The translations under genes and the position numbers were made by a program. The notes under the pieces were generated by a model. It was given only the letters and a program-made list of their open reading frames with translations, was not told where the DNA came from and did not search any database. 64,000 bases of DNA from VYFG01 sp965213885 (lineage in GTDB: Bacteria; Pseudomonadota; Gammaproteobacteria; Arenicellales; Poriferihabitantaceae): contig OZ243919.1 in NCBI GenBank assembly GCA_965213885.1, positions 1,302,001-1,366,000 of the forward strand. Direction: 5' to 3'. Positions 35,799 to 45,257 of this stretch are shown here, piece by piece. Each line of letters opens with the position of its first letter. Position 1 is the stretch's first letter.

Positions 35799-37046
35799 TT
35801 TCAGACAATCTCACCCGCCACCGCTGCAGTCATGCAATCCCGCATGCTCGCCAAGGCGGGCCGATAGCCATAGCCTCCGATAATGTTCACCAGCTTGGCG
35901 GCATTGCTCAGCAGTGTGGTCCAGCCGTTGGCCTAACCCATTTCCCGGGCATAGCTCTGGTAAATCACATCCCCTGCAGCACGCGGCCGCCGGCAGCCTC
36001 GATGCGTGCGCTGATACCCGGTCGCCGGGCGTCCGCCGCCACCACCGGCGAGGTGACCGCAAACAGTGCCGTGTCCTGGTGCACGGTCTTGCCATCGAGC
36101 ATGGACGCCAGTTCCGCCATCTCGAGCAGTGAACGCTGCGGCGCGGAGAACACCACGACATCCACCTTGTCTCCCTGGTTACCGTAGGTGCCGAAGTACT
36201 CGGCAAAATCCTGTTCCGTTACTGCATCGACCGCCAGATTGTCCGGATTGCAGACCGATGTCAGCTCCGGTACTTCGAGGGTGATCCCGACCAGATGGTA
36301 CAGAGGCACCGATCCGTAGCTCGCCATTGCGGCGCCGAGATGCTTGTGATCATCCGAACCCAGGGGACCCTCCACGTTCTCAATTACGGGCACATCCCGG
36401 TATGACGCCGTGCGTTTGCCCACCAGTGCTCCCAATGCGCCCCACTCCTCCAGATTCCGGGGCTGGTATTCCAAGCCTGAACCGTTTTATGGCGCGACGA
36501 TTTTCATCCAGATGGGGGCCATAACAGGGCACCCGGACGGTCAGGTCTGCCGCCAGGGCGGAGAATCCGCCCTCGAAGTTGGAATAGGCTCCAAGCACAC
36601 TGTTGCAGTAGATCACCACTCCGGTATCGCCAAAGGCGTGACGCTCTCCACGCGCCGGCGGCATGATTGTCTGGTAATGAATGCAGGTGTCCGTCATCAG
36701 GATGCCCAGAGCCCTGAATGCATCAATGGCACGCTGCTCGAGTTCCGCCATCCATTCCTCCTGGCCAAGCTCGCGATAGTGCGCGAAGTCGATCCCACGG
36801 GGGTCCGTGATCATGGGGAATCCGGACTTCCCGTTCATCCTTCGGGCAAGCTGCCAGCCTTTCGACGAAGGTCAATCCGGCTTCCCCCAGGGACTCCGTA
36901 TCCGCCATCATGTGTCCCTGTGAGACTTCTGTCAGCCTTCTTGCATCGAAAAACGCGCCTACCCGGAGCAGGTGCTCCATGGCCCACTGCCTGGGATAGC
37001 CTCAGGCACCGTCCAGCATGGATTTTTCCTCTTCGGTAAGCTGCAT
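35799..37046 (-). pseudogene. Aconitase X large subunit, multiply disrupted
   Basis: Family similarity runs across the whole stretch on the minus strand but jumps frame. The start MQLTEEEKSMLDG (from 37046) is cut by TGA at 37002-37004. The frame shifts near 36840, before MNGKSGFPMITDPRGIDFAH, again near 36475, before YQPRNLEEWGALGALVGKR, and again near 35975. A TAG lies at 35933-35935 before ANGWTTLLSNAAKLVNIIGG, and the end is at 35799. Conserved AcnX segments such as YQTIMPPARGE and GPLGSDDHKHLGAAMAS are still readable, so decay looks recent. It is the last gene of the long catabolic array and starts 4 bp after the enoyl-CoA hydratase gene. Confidence 0.85.
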
Positions 37047-37050
37047 GGGT

Positions 37051-37845
37051 TCAGTGGCCGTCAACCGTCCAGGGTGGCGGTTTCTTGTCGAAGAAATTGG
37101 CGATGGCCACCTGGGCTTCCTCTCCTTCCCAGCAGTCCGCCAGCAGGGCCGCCGTATGCTTGCGATTGGCATTCGTGTCGTGGCTGCTCACATACGCAAT
37201 CAGTTCCTTGGTCATCGCCACGGCACCTGGAGCACAGTCCAGCAGTTCCCGAATCTCAGCCTCGACCGCCTGGTCCAACTCCCCGACGGGCACCACTTTG
37301 TCGAGCAGTCCGTACTGCACCGCCTCGTCGCCGTTGAAGAAATGCGCGTTCAGAAAGAGGCGCCGCGCATTTCGCGCCCCCACCCGTGCAATGAGATAGG
37401 TGGAAATATTGGCGGGTGTTAGTCCCAGGCGCACCTCGGTTACGGAAAACCTGGCCTCCGGCACGCCGATCGCGATGTCACAGACCGATATCAGACCGAC
37501 GCCGCCGGCATAGGCCTGCCCGTGCACTTTCGCGATCAGGGGCTTGGAAATCGTGTCCATTGCATGGAGCATGGCGCTCAGGACATCGCTTTCCTCGATC
37601 CGTTCCTCGCGGCTGCGGGCGAAATTGTCCCGCATCCATCCGAGATCCGCACCCGCGCAGAAACTGGGACCTTCTCCAGCCAGTATCACCCCGCGGACGG
37701 AGGCGTCGGCATCCAGTCCATTGATGGCATCACGGATTTCCACCATCATTCGGGAATTCATGGCATTGTGCTTCCGGGGGCGGTCCAGGGTCAGCGTAGC
37801 AATGCCCCGGGAATCTGTTTCAAGTTGTATGGTTTCGAATGACAT
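37051..37845 (-). CDS. Enoyl-CoA hydratase/isomerase (methylglutaconyl-CoA hydratase-like)
   Basis: Crotonase-fold protein of 264 residues. The oxyanion-hole segments are GEGPSFCAGADLGWMRD and KVHGQAYAGGVGLISVCD, the second carrying the GGVG motif. The FCAGADLGWM form and the following helix resemble 3-methylglutaconyl-CoA hydratase (LiuC) of leucine breakdown. No other liu genes are adjacent, so the substrate remains open. ATG at 37843-37845 is preferred. It starts 8 bp after the CoA-transferase gene. Confidence 0.87.
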   Translation of the reverse strand: MSFETIQLETDSRGIATLTLDRPRKHNAMNSRMMVEIRDAINGLDADASVRGVILAGEGPSFCAGADLGWMRDNFARSREERIEESDVLSAMLHAMDTISKPLIAKVHGQAYAGGVGLISVCDIAIGVPEARFSVTEVRLGLTPANISTYLIARVGARNARRLFLNAHFFNGDEAVQYGLLDKVVPVGELDQAVEAEIRELLDCAPGAVAMTKELIAYVSSHDTNANRKHTAALLADCWEGEEAQVAIANFFDKKPPPWTVDGH

Positions 37846-37853
37846 GCCTGATT

Positions 37854-38927
37854 TCAATTACTCCATCGGGGAAGAACACCCACCGGCAGATCCCGGGTCG
37901 GGCGTTCGGTAACCGGTTGATGTCCGTTGATTCTGCCGGGATACCCCACCCTGTCCGGGGTGAACATGCAACGTGATACTGTCTGACGATGGGTATGGAC
38001 TTCGGCTGCGTCGGGAACCGGTTCAAAACAGCAATCCACCCCTTCAAGTCGGGAGATGACCTCCTTTAGGGTCATGCTGGCGATGACGTCGCTGACCTCG
38101 CCGATCAGCGCTGCCTGGGGCATGGCTTCAAACTGCCTGTCTATCCAGGCCGGCCGCCCCATCGCCTCACAGAAATTGCGCCAGAATACGGTTTCCAGGG
38201 CACCCAGGGTGATGACCCGTCGATCCGCGGACCGGTAGAAATTGTAGCAGGCCGCTCCACCGGTGACAGTCAGAAGTTCGGGACTCCCTTCACCCGTACC
38301 GGCCGTCGCGGGGTATTGATAGGACAGCATGCTTTCATACAGGGAAATGTCGAGCACGGCTCCCCGGCCGTGCCGTGCCCTGCCCAGCAAGGCCGCCAGT
38401 ATGGCGTTGACCGCACTCATGGCTCCGCCGTGGTCCGCTACCAACGGAAATGGTGGCGTATGCGTGGTGGCGAAACTGAATACGCCCGCTGCCGCACAAT
38501 AATTGATGTCGTGCCCGCCGGCTAGGCGAAGGGGGCCATCCTGACCGTAACCGGAAAGCGAGCAGTAAATCAGCCCCGGATTGAGACTGCGGCAGCGATC
38601 ATATCCCAGGCCCAGGCGTTCCACGACTCCGGGACGGAAAGATTCGAGGAACACATCCGCATCCGCCACAACCGTCTGAAATGCGTCCATGACTCCGGCG
38701 TCTTTCAGATCCAGGCGAGCGATCGACTTGCCACGGTTCAGCAGCCCGTATACGGGAGAATCCAAATCACCGTTTGCGCTGAACATCTTCCTGAGCGGGT
38801 CTCCGGCCGGCGGCTCAATCTTGATCACCTCGGCACCCAGGTCGCAAAGGACTCGTGTGGCGTAAGGCCCGGGCAGATATTGGCCGAGATCGATCACCCG
38901 GATACCGGCCAGGAGTGCCGAGTCCAT
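37854..38927 (-). CDS. Class III CoA transferase (CaiB/BaiF family)
   Basis: Protein of 357 residues of the CaiB/BaiF CoA-transferase and alpha-methylacyl-CoA racemase family. VIDLGQYLPGPYATRVLCDLGAEVIKIEPP-type start (residues 11-40), NRGKSIARLDLK near 66, SFRPGVVERLGL near 95, and CSLSGYGQDGP near 122 are family hallmarks. It would move CoA between acids or epimerise 2-methylacyl-CoAs. It begins 4 bp after the PaaK-like ligase and is part of the same operon. Confidence 0.88.
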   Translation of the reverse strand: MDSALLAGIRVIDLGQYLPGPYATRVLCDLGAEVIKIEPPAGDPLRKMFSANGDLDSPVYGLLNRGKSIARLDLKDAGVMDAFQTVVADADVFLESFRPGVVERLGLGYDRCRSLNPGLIYCSLSGYGQDGPLRLAGGHDINYCAAAGVFSFATTHTPPFPLVADHGGAMSAVNAILAALLGRARHGRGAVLDISLYESMLSYQYPATAGTGEGSPELLTVTGGAACYNFYRSADRRVITLGALETVFWRNFCEAMGRPAWIDRQFEAMPQAALIGEVSDVIASMTLKEVISRLEGVDCCFEPVPDAAEVHTHRQTVSRCMFTPDRVGYPGRINGHQPVTERPTRDLPVGVLPRWSN

Positions 38928-38931
38928 GGAT

Positions 38932-40167
38932 TCAGTCGTAGCTGCGCTGGTCTTCGATTACGAGACCATCATTGGGCAGCGTTCCCGGTTCAACCAGTTC
39001 GACCCCGCCACGCAACTTGCAAACTCCCCGGATGGTCTCCGCGATGGCATCGGCGAGTCCATCCGCCGGACGCTCGCACTCACAAAACAGCGTCATGGCA
39101 TCCGCCTGGTCCAACCTCTCGACAACCAGGCGCGCTCGGAAGATCTCGCGATGGTGTCTGACAACGCTGTTCACCTGGGATGGATGCACGAACATGCCCC
39201 GCACCTTGACAGTCTGGTCGGCGCGCCCCATCCATCCCTTGATGCGGCGATTCGTGCGTCCGCAGGGACTGGTGCCGGGAAGAATTGTGGAAAGGTCTCC
39301 GGTCGCAAACCGGATCAGCGGGTAGTCCGGGTTCAGTGCGGTGACCACCACCTCCCCCACTTCGCCATCGGGCAGCGGCTCCCCGGTTCCCGGCCGGACG
39401 ATTTCCAGGTACACGTCCTCATCGATAATCATGCCCGAATCAGCGGACGACTCATAGGCAATCAGGCCGACATCCGCCGTGGCATAGCACTGCAGGCCGG
39501 CAATTCCCCGGTCCGCGAATTTCTGCCGCATATTCGGCAGGTAGGCCTCACCACTGACCAGCGCCTTGTCGAATGCGCTGACATCGAGGCCGGTTTCATC
39601 CGCACGGTCGAGCAGGATCCCGAGAAAGGACGGTGTGCCGCAATAGGCATCCGGTTTCAGAAGACTGATGGTTTCCAGTTGCTGCGCGGTGTTGCCGACC
39701 CCTCCCGGCACCACCGCAGCCCCGAGTGCATGACAGCCGGTATCCAGCATGCTGCCCGCCGGAGTGAGATGATAGGAAAAACTGTTGTGAACCAGGCTTC
39801 CCCTGCGAATGCCTGCTGCGAACAGGGCCCTTGCCATGCGCCAGTAATCCACCCGTGCGGTTTGTGGTTCGAAGATCGGCCCGGGAGAGGTGAATATCTG
39901 CGTAAGCGGTTCCCCTGTCAGCGCGGCGAGGCCACCGAAGGGCGGGGCCTGCCTTTGCCGCTCCGTCAGTTCAGATTTCCGGATCAGCGGAAGCACGGCG
40001 ATATCTTCCAGGGTCGCGAGATCGCCGAAATCCACATCCCCCAGTATCTCCGAGAAGGCCGGTGAATGGGTTTTGGCGTGGGCGACATGCGACAGCACAT
40101 CCCTGGTGAGGGCCACCGTCCGCTCATCGTCCGTGCGGGTTTCCCGCCGGTCATAGTAGATCGTCAT
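38932..40167 (-). CDS. Phenylacetate-CoA ligase (PaaK) family protein
   Basis: AMP-forming ligase of 411 residues of the PaaK type. The motif FTSPGPIFEPQ replaces the usual adenylation loop TSGTTG, and the SGEAYLP, CYATADVGLIAYE and RFATGDLSTI segments correspond to the later adenylate-binding motifs. Such diverged proteins occur beside liv-type ABC transporters and may activate aromatic or branched acids. ATG at 40165-40167 is chosen; upstream sequence comes from the TnpB remnant, which sits 8 bp before the ATG and may have displaced the native upstream region. Confidence 0.83.
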   Translation of the reverse strand: MTIYYDRRETRTDDERTVALTRDVLSHVAHAKTHSPAFSEILGDVDFGDLATLEDIAVLPLIRKSELTERQRQAPPFGGLAALTGEPLTQIFTSPGPIFEPQTARVDYWRMARALFAAGIRRGSLVHNSFSYHLTPAGSMLDTGCHALGAAVVPGGVGNTAQQLETISLLKPDAYCGTPSFLGILLDRADETGLDVSAFDKALVSGEAYLPNMRQKFADRGIAGLQCYATADVGLIAYESSADSGMIIDEDVYLEIVRPGTGEPLPDGEVGEVVVTALNPDYPLIRFATGDLSTILPGTSPCGRTNRRIKGWMGRADQTVKVRGMFVHPSQVNSVVRHHREIFRARLVVERLDQADAMTLFCECERPADGLADAIAETIRGVCKLRGGVELVEPGTLPNDGLVIEDQRSYD

Positions 40168-40175
40168 GGGACTGA

Positions 40176-40905
40176 TCAAGCAGCGTTGACGACCGAAGCC
40201 ACCAACTTCAGGTTCAACCATGGACGGTTCGTCGCAGTGGCCAACGCCAACGCTCCTCGCCGTCCAGTTGCCCCATTCCCGAGGCCCGGGATCTTCCATG
40301 CGGCGTTCATGTCCGCATTGGCCTCATGGCCGCAGGCCACGCATCGGTACTCGGTTTCGATCTGCAACTGCATTCACGCTGCCGCACTCGTTGCAGGCCT
40401 GCGATGGATACGCAGCATGCACCGGGAGAACGGTCTGTGCCTTGTATGCGGGCCCGGACCGAAGCCGAGCCCGGCCGGCCTTCCCTATCTCCCGGTTCAG
40501 GCCAGCCCTTGCCTTTCCGTTCGTGCCGGGGGCGGCCACCGTGCCCTGGAGGAACTTGCGCCAGGCATCTGCCGGGTCCCTGAGCGTGTACCGGACCCGC
40601 CCAAACGACCCGTCCGATCCCCACGGCGTGCACCGCCGCAGTGTCGTGAACGCCCTGCCCAGGGTGAGGAAGGATGGATTGACCGGCCTCATCGAAGCCC
40701 GATACTCCGCAATCCGCGCATCCGGCCCATGAGGCTGACTGTACGCCTCGGCGCTGACCGACTCCTCATACTGCCGCGGATTCTCTCCCCATACCCGGTT
40801 CCGCACGTACCGGCACGCTCCCGCCGTGCGGGACAGGAGTTCATGCTTCCGCATCGTCCGCGGATGAGGACGGAACACGACATTGCGATCGGTGGGATCA
40901 GTCAT
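40176..40905 (-). pseudogene. tnpB: IS200/IS605-family TnpB remnant
   Basis: The N-terminus is readable from ATG 40903-40905 (FRPHPRTMRKHELLSRTAGACRYVRNR), with the WRKFLQG segment later. The sequence then jumps to the C-terminal zinc finger: PSQACNECGSVNAV in one frame and YRCVACGHEANADMNAAW in another, ending at 40176. The middle, with most of the RuvC-like nuclease core, is deleted, and a frameshift splits the finger, so no nuclease can be made. No TnpA is present. It lies between livF and the PaaK-like gene, in the same direction. Confidence 0.82.
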
Positions 40906-40939
40906 CTCGCCCATTCTGTCGACTCTGCTGTATCCGTCC

Positions 40940-41752
40940 CTATGCAAGCCACCGCTTGCGGCGGCGGTAATGCTTGACGTCGCGGAAGCTTTTGCGATCG
41001 CCTCCGCTCATGCCGAGATAAAATTCCTTCACATCCTCGTTCTGCGCCAGTGATCCCGCATCCCCATCCATCACCACACGCCCGTTTTCCAGGATGTAGC
41101 CATAGGTGGCGTAACGCAATGCGACTGTCGTGTTCTGCTCTGCAAGCAGGAACGTGACGCCTTCCTTTTCATTCAGTGCCCTGACGATCTCGAAAATCTC
41201 CTCCACCAACTGGGGCGCCAGTCCCATGGACGGCTCATCCAGCAAAATGACGCTGGGCTTTGCCATCAGCGCCCTGCCAACGGCCACCATCTGCTGTTCG
41301 CCTCCCGAAGTGTAGCCGGCCTGGCTCCGGCGCCGATCCTTGAGACGTGGAAAGTAACTGTAGACCAGTTCCAGATCATCGTTGATTTCCTTTCGTACGG
41401 CCTTGCGGGTATAGGCGCCGGTGAGCAGATTTTCCTCTACTGTCAAATGCTCGAAGCAGTGTCGCCCCTCCATGACCTGTACGACACCGCGCTTGACCAG
41501 TTCAGTGGGGGAGAGCGCATCCACACGCTCCCCCATGAATTCAATGGAGCCCTTGGTGACCTCCCCCCGCTCCGTGCCGAGGATATTGGAAATGGACTTG
41601 ATGGTGGTGGTCTTGCCGGCACCGTTGCCCCCCAGCAGCGCCACGACTCCACCCCTGGGCACTTCCAGGGAAACGCCCTTCAGCACCAGGATCACGTGGT
41701 CGTAGATGACCTCGATATTGTTGACACTGAGTACGATGTCGCTGCTGTTCAT
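40940..41752 (-). CDS. livF: Branched-chain type ABC transporter ATPase LivF-like
   Basis: ABC ATPase of 270 residues. Walker A GGNGAGKTT is at 41-49, the signature appears as YTSGGEQQMVAVGRAL, Walker B is VILLDEPSMGLAP. The C-terminal basic tail (RRRKRWLA) is unusual. GTG 41765-41767 could be an alternative start; the ATG at 41750-41752 is preferred. It is separated from livK by a 15-bp hairpin. With LivG it powers the LivHM permease. Confidence 0.92.
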   Translation of the reverse strand: MNSSDIVLSVNNIEVIYDHVILVLKGVSLEVPRGGVVALLGGNGAGKTTTIKSISNILGTERGEVTKGSIEFMGERVDALSPTELVKRGVVQVMEGRHCFEHLTVEENLLTGAYTRKAVRKEINDDLELVYSYFPRLKDRRRSQAGYTSGGEQQMVAVGRALMAKPSVILLDEPSMGLAPQLVEEIFEIVRALNEKEGVTFLLAEQNTTVALRYATYGYILENGRVVMDGDAGSLAQNEDVKEFYLGMSGGDRKSFRDVKHYRRRKRWLA

Positions 41753-41787
41753 ACCGGGTTCGGACACGAGGTTATCCCTACCTTTCG

Positions 41788-41820
41788 ATGCGGGCGGCCG
41801 GTCTTACCGGCCGCCCGCAT
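41788..41820 (-). promoter_or_regulatory. Long GC-rich hairpin after livK
   Basis: A perfect 15-bp stem (ATGCGGGCGGCCGGT with its complement, loop CTT) lies 19 bp past the livK stop. No T run follows. It probably stabilises the livK message or weakens read-through into livF. The arrangement mirrors the hairpin after dctP. Confidence 0.65.
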
Positions 41821-41838
41821 TGATGGACGTCTTGTCTG

Positions 41839-43131
41839 TCAGCAATCACGCGGCGTGATGTTGTTTTCCGCAGCATAGGCTGCCGAATCCTCCGCAATCA
41901 GTGCATCCACCACTTCGCGGTCCGCACCGGTGAATTCTGTAATCAGGGACCAGGACTTGCTGGCGGCATCCCACTGCTGGATTGCTGCTTCACCAGGGCC
42001 ACCGTGGCTGGCACAGGTCACGTTGATAGCCGGCCCGAAGTTCGGCAGACCCAGTTCGGCCATACGCGCCTGGTCGACCTTCAGGGCCTCCATGCCATCG
42101 CGCATCTGTGCCGGCGTGATGCTGGAGACGCCATGGATTTTCTGGGCGGTACTGGCGGCCTCGGCAGCCAGCAGTGCTGCATACATCCCCCGGTTGTACA
42201 GCACGGTACCCAGGTTGCTGCCGTCCCCGGCAGCCTTTCCGGCATCAACGACGTACTTCTTCAGATCCTCGTAGATCGGGAAGTCGCCGCCGACACCGTG
42301 GAAGTTGATCGCCTTGTACCCGTTGGCGCCCTCACCGGCCGGGATCACGTCGTTTTCCGACGCGGACCACCAGACACCGATGAAGTGATCCATCGGATAA
42401 CGGATGTTCGCCGCTTCCTGGATGGCAACCTGGTTCATGACGCCCCAGCCCCACATGAGCACGTAATCCGGACGTTCCCTGCGAATCTGCAACCACTGGG
42501 ACTTCTGCTCCTGGCCGGGATGGTCCACAGGCAGCAGGGTCAGGCTGTAACCGTGTTTTTTGGACAGTTCTTCCAGTGTACGGATAGGTTCCTTGCCGTA
42601 AGCCGAGTTGTGATAGACCAGTGCGAGGGACTTGCCGCTGATGTCACCACCTTCCTCGTCCAGGATGTGCTTGACGATAATGGAGGCAGCATCCCAATAG
42701 GTACCGGGATAGTTGAAGATATGGCTGAATACCCTGCCATTGGCGGCTGAGGTCCGGCCGTAGCCCATGGAGTGAACGGAAATCCCGTCGGCGGTTGCCT
42801 TGGGGATCAGCTGGTAGGTGATGCCGGTCGACAATGGCTGGTACACAAGGGAGCCCTCACCCTTGGTGGACTCGTAGCACTCTACGCCCTTTTCGGTGTT
42901 GTAACCGGTTTCGCATTCGATGAAGTTGATTTTTTCTCCACCGATGCCACCGTCACGCTCATTCAAAAGAGTGAAGTAGTCCGCATACCCGTCCGCGAAC
43001 GGAATGCCATTGGGCGCATAGGGACCGGTGCGGTAGCTCAGCGACGGAAATGTCAGATCTGCCGACACCGCCCCGCTGCCAAGCGCCACGGTCGCTGCCA
43101 GGGTAACGGCAGTGAGTTGCTTCAGTTTCAT
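41839..43131 (-). CDS. livK: Branched-chain type ABC transporter binding protein LivK-like
   Basis: Periplasmic binding protein of 430 residues. GGAGAA precedes the ATG. The signal peptide (MKLKQLTAVTLAATVALG) ends near ADLTF. FPSLSYRTGPYAPNGIPFADG (residues 27-47) is the typical start of this receptor group, unlike true LivK; GYNTEKGVECYE and VMWGWGVMNQ-type motifs also fit the subgroup linked to acyl-CoA synthetases and PaaK. So an aromatic or branched acid, not an amino acid, is the more likely ligand. Confidence 0.88.
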   Translation of the reverse strand: MKLKQLTAVTLAATVALGSGAVSADLTFPSLSYRTGPYAPNGIPFADGYADYFTLLNERDGGIGGEKINFIECETGYNTEKGVECYESTKGEGSLVYQPLSTGITYQLIPKATADGISVHSMGYGRTSAANGRVFSHIFNYPGTYWDAASIIVKHILDEEGGDISGKSLALVYHNSAYGKEPIRTLEELSKKHGYSLTLLPVDHPGQEQKSQWLQIRRERPDYVLMWGWGVMNQVAIQEAANIRYPMDHFIGVWWSASENDVIPAGEGANGYKAINFHGVGGDFPIYEDLKKYVVDAGKAAGDGSNLGTVLYNRGMYAALLAAEAASTAQKIHGVSSITPAQMRDGMEALKVDQARMAELGLPNFGPAINVTCASHGGPGEAAIQQWDAASKSWSLITEFTGADREVVDALIAEDSAAYAAENNITPRDC

Positions 43132-43160
43132 AGGATTCTCCAGTTGGTTTAGAGTTGGGT

Positions 43161-44237
43161 TTAGTGAGGAAACGGCCACAGTCGCAACTTTTCCTTGGTA
43201 ACGCGCCATAGCTGGGCGAGCCCATGGGGTTCCACGATCAGGAAAAACATGATCAGGCCGCCGACCAGCATGAAGATGAAATGCTGGACAGTATCGGTAG
43301 GCCAGCCAAAACTGCCCACCATGATATTCTTGAACAGTACCGGCAGGAGGACCATAAATGCGGCCCCGATGAAAGACCCCACGATGGACCCCAGTCCGCC
43401 AATGATGATCATGAAAAGGACCAGGAAGGATTTGTCAATGCCGAATGCCTCGGTGGGCTCGACGGCACCAAGGTAGATTCCGAAAAACAGGGCGCCGGCG
43501 AGGCCGATATAGAACGAGCTGATCGCGAAAGCGGAAAGCTTCGCCTGCAGGGGGGGCACCCCGATGATTTCCGCGGCGATGTCCATATCCCTGATCGCCA
43601 TCCAGGAGCGACCAAGACGGCCACGGGTCAGGTTCCGGGCAATCATCGCGAATACCACCACGAACAGCAGGGCGAACAGGTATGTGGCCCAGGGATCGGC
43701 ATTGGGCCCGCTGACAATGAAGCCGAAGACCTCCCGTTCCGGCATGTTGATCTGACCCGAAGCGGAATAGTTGTAGAACCATGGTACCTTGTTGAACAGC
43801 CAGACCAGGAAAAACTGGGCCGCGAGCGTGGCCACCGCCAGATAGAACCCCTTGATCCTCAGGCTCGGCAGCCCGAACAGGATACCCACCAGTGCCGTCA
43901 CCACGCCCGAAAGCAACACCACGAACAGGAGGTTGAGATCCGGAAACATCGTGGTGAGCTTGTAGCACGCATAGGCTCCCACCGCCATGAAGCCACCGGT
44001 TCCCAGGCTGAGCTGACCGCAATACCCGATCAGAATGTTCAGACCGAGAGCCGCCAGGGACCAGATCAGGAACGGCAGCAGAATGGATTTTTCCCAATAG
44101 TCATTGATCAGGAACGGCACGAGCAGGAACGCTACAATCACCGCCACCCGTACCGCCCAGCGATCAAAGGCGATGGGAAATGTCTGCTGGTCCGCAGAGT
44201 AGCTGGTCTTGAAATCGCCTGCTTCCCGGTAAATCAT
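43161..44237 (-). CDS. livM: Branched-chain type ABC transporter permease LivM-like
   Basis: Inner-membrane permease of 358 residues with about ten hydrophobic segments. GYCGQLSLGTGGFMAVGAYA near residue 70 and the later GLAGALFFGIYLG segment are LivM signatures, with GGLGSIVGSFIGAA near residue 285 as the coupling region. It pairs with LivH, which ends one base before it starts. Confidence 0.92.
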   Translation of the reverse strand: MIYREAGDFKTSYSADQQTFPIAFDRWAVRVAVIVAFLLVPFLINDYWEKSILLPFLIWSLAALGLNILIGYCGQLSLGTGGFMAVGAYACYKLTTMFPDLNLLFVVLLSGVVTALVGILFGLPSLRIKGFYLAVATLAAQFFLVWLFNKVPWFYNYSASGQINMPEREVFGFIVSGPNADPWATYLFALLFVVVFAMIARNLTRGRLGRSWMAIRDMDIAAEIIGVPPLQAKLSAFAISSFYIGLAGALFFGIYLGAVEPTEAFGIDKSFLVLFMIIIGGLGSIVGSFIGAAFMVLLPVLFKNIMVGSFGWPTDTVQHFIFMLVGGLIMFFLIVEPHGLAQLWRVTKEKLRLWPFPH

Positions 44238-45239
44238 CTATACCCTCTCTATAATTTTCTCGCCGAACAGCCCCTGGGGCCGGAACATCAGGAAGAACAG
44301 CGCCAGCACATAGGCAAACCAGTTTTCCGTGGCGCCGCCGATCATGGGGCCGATGGAATATTCGAACAGCTTCTCCCCGATCCCGATGATCAGCCCGCCC
44401 ACAATCGCGCCGGGAATGGAGGTGAAACCGCCGAGAATCAACACCGGCAATGCTTTCAGGGCGATCAGGGAGAGCGAAAACTGGACGCCGGACTTCGCGC
44501 CCCACATGATGCCGGCCACCAGGGCCACGAAACCGGCAATCGACCAGACCACCACCCAGATGGTGCGCAGGGAGATGCCCACCGTGAGCGCGGCCTGATG
44601 GTCATCGGCCACCGCGCGGAGCGCACGGCCCGTCTTGGTATACTGCGAAAAGACCGTCAGGGCAACGACCAGCACCACTGCGATTGCTCCGGCCCACACA
44701 TCCAGCACGTCAATGTACATGCCGTAGTATTCCGAACCTTCACTCGCCCAGGTCCTGGTGACATCTTCCCACCAGAAAGAACCACCGGATGGAAGTCCCA
44801 CGTTCAGCACCTTGATATTGGCACCCCACATCAGATCTCCGAGACCTTCCAGGAAGAATGCCAGCCCGATGGTGGCCATGAACAGTATGATGGGTGCCTG
44901 GTTGACAAGATATCGCAAAACCAGCTTCTCCACCACCCAGGCCAGCAGAATCATGACCAGCATGGTGAGAATGATCGCCAGAGCCGTATTCATTCCCTCG
45001 CCCCAGTGATGGTAGTCGGTACCGAAAACCACATTGATCAGGTGTGCAAACGGTACCTGACCGGTCTGGAATCCAACCAGTGTCAGAGCGGCGAACAGGG
45101 CCATCACACCCTGGGCGTAATTGAAAATCCCGGAGGACTTGAAAATCAGCACGAAACCAAGGGCCACCAGCGAATACATGACACCGGTCATCAGGCCGTT
45201 CAGGAAAACTTCGATGGTATTCAGTACGACAGGGCTCAT
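44238..45239 (-). CDS. livH: Branched-chain type ABC transporter permease LivH-like
   Basis: Inner-membrane permease of 333 residues with about eight hydrophobic segments. The opening LNGLMTGVMYSLVALGFVLIF and FNYAQGVMALFAA are the standard LivH start, and PVLILGGFTSIPGAIVGGLI near residue 275 is the conserved coupling loop. A roughly 60-residue insertion (about residues 130-190, GANIKVLNVGLPSGG and onward) makes it a little longer than typical LivH. It follows livG after 18 bp. Confidence 0.92.
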   Translation of the reverse strand: MSPVVLNTIEVFLNGLMTGVMYSLVALGFVLIFKSSGIFNYAQGVMALFAALTLVGFQTGQVPFAHLINVVFGTDYHHWGEGMNTALAIILTMLVMILLAWVVEKLVLRYLVNQAPIILFMATIGLAFFLEGLGDLMWGANIKVLNVGLPSGGSFWWEDVTRTWASEGSEYYGMYIDVLDVWAGAIAVVLVVALTVFSQYTKTGRALRAVADDHQAALTVGISLRTIWVVVWSIAGFVALVAGIMWGAKSGVQFSLSLIALKALPVLILGGFTSIPGAIVGGLIIGIGEKLFEYSIGPMIGGATENWFAYVLALFFLMFRPQGLFGEKIIERV

Positions 45240-45257
45240 CGCTCGTTCCGGGGTCGT

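Noticed and set aside
12461..35935. TAG codons inside dctP, the GAPDH fragment and aconitase X might mean that TAG is read as an amino acid here.
   Set aside because: Many intact genes in the window end in TAG at the family's normal length (mupP, pstS, icmF, livF, DUF2889, the transhydrogenase, the SprT-like gene), and two of the three interrupted loci carry other damage. Nonsense mutation is simpler.
40176..40905. Active TnpB nuclease with a guide RNA.
   Set aside because: The RuvC core is missing and the zinc finger is split between frames, so no functional enzyme can be made.
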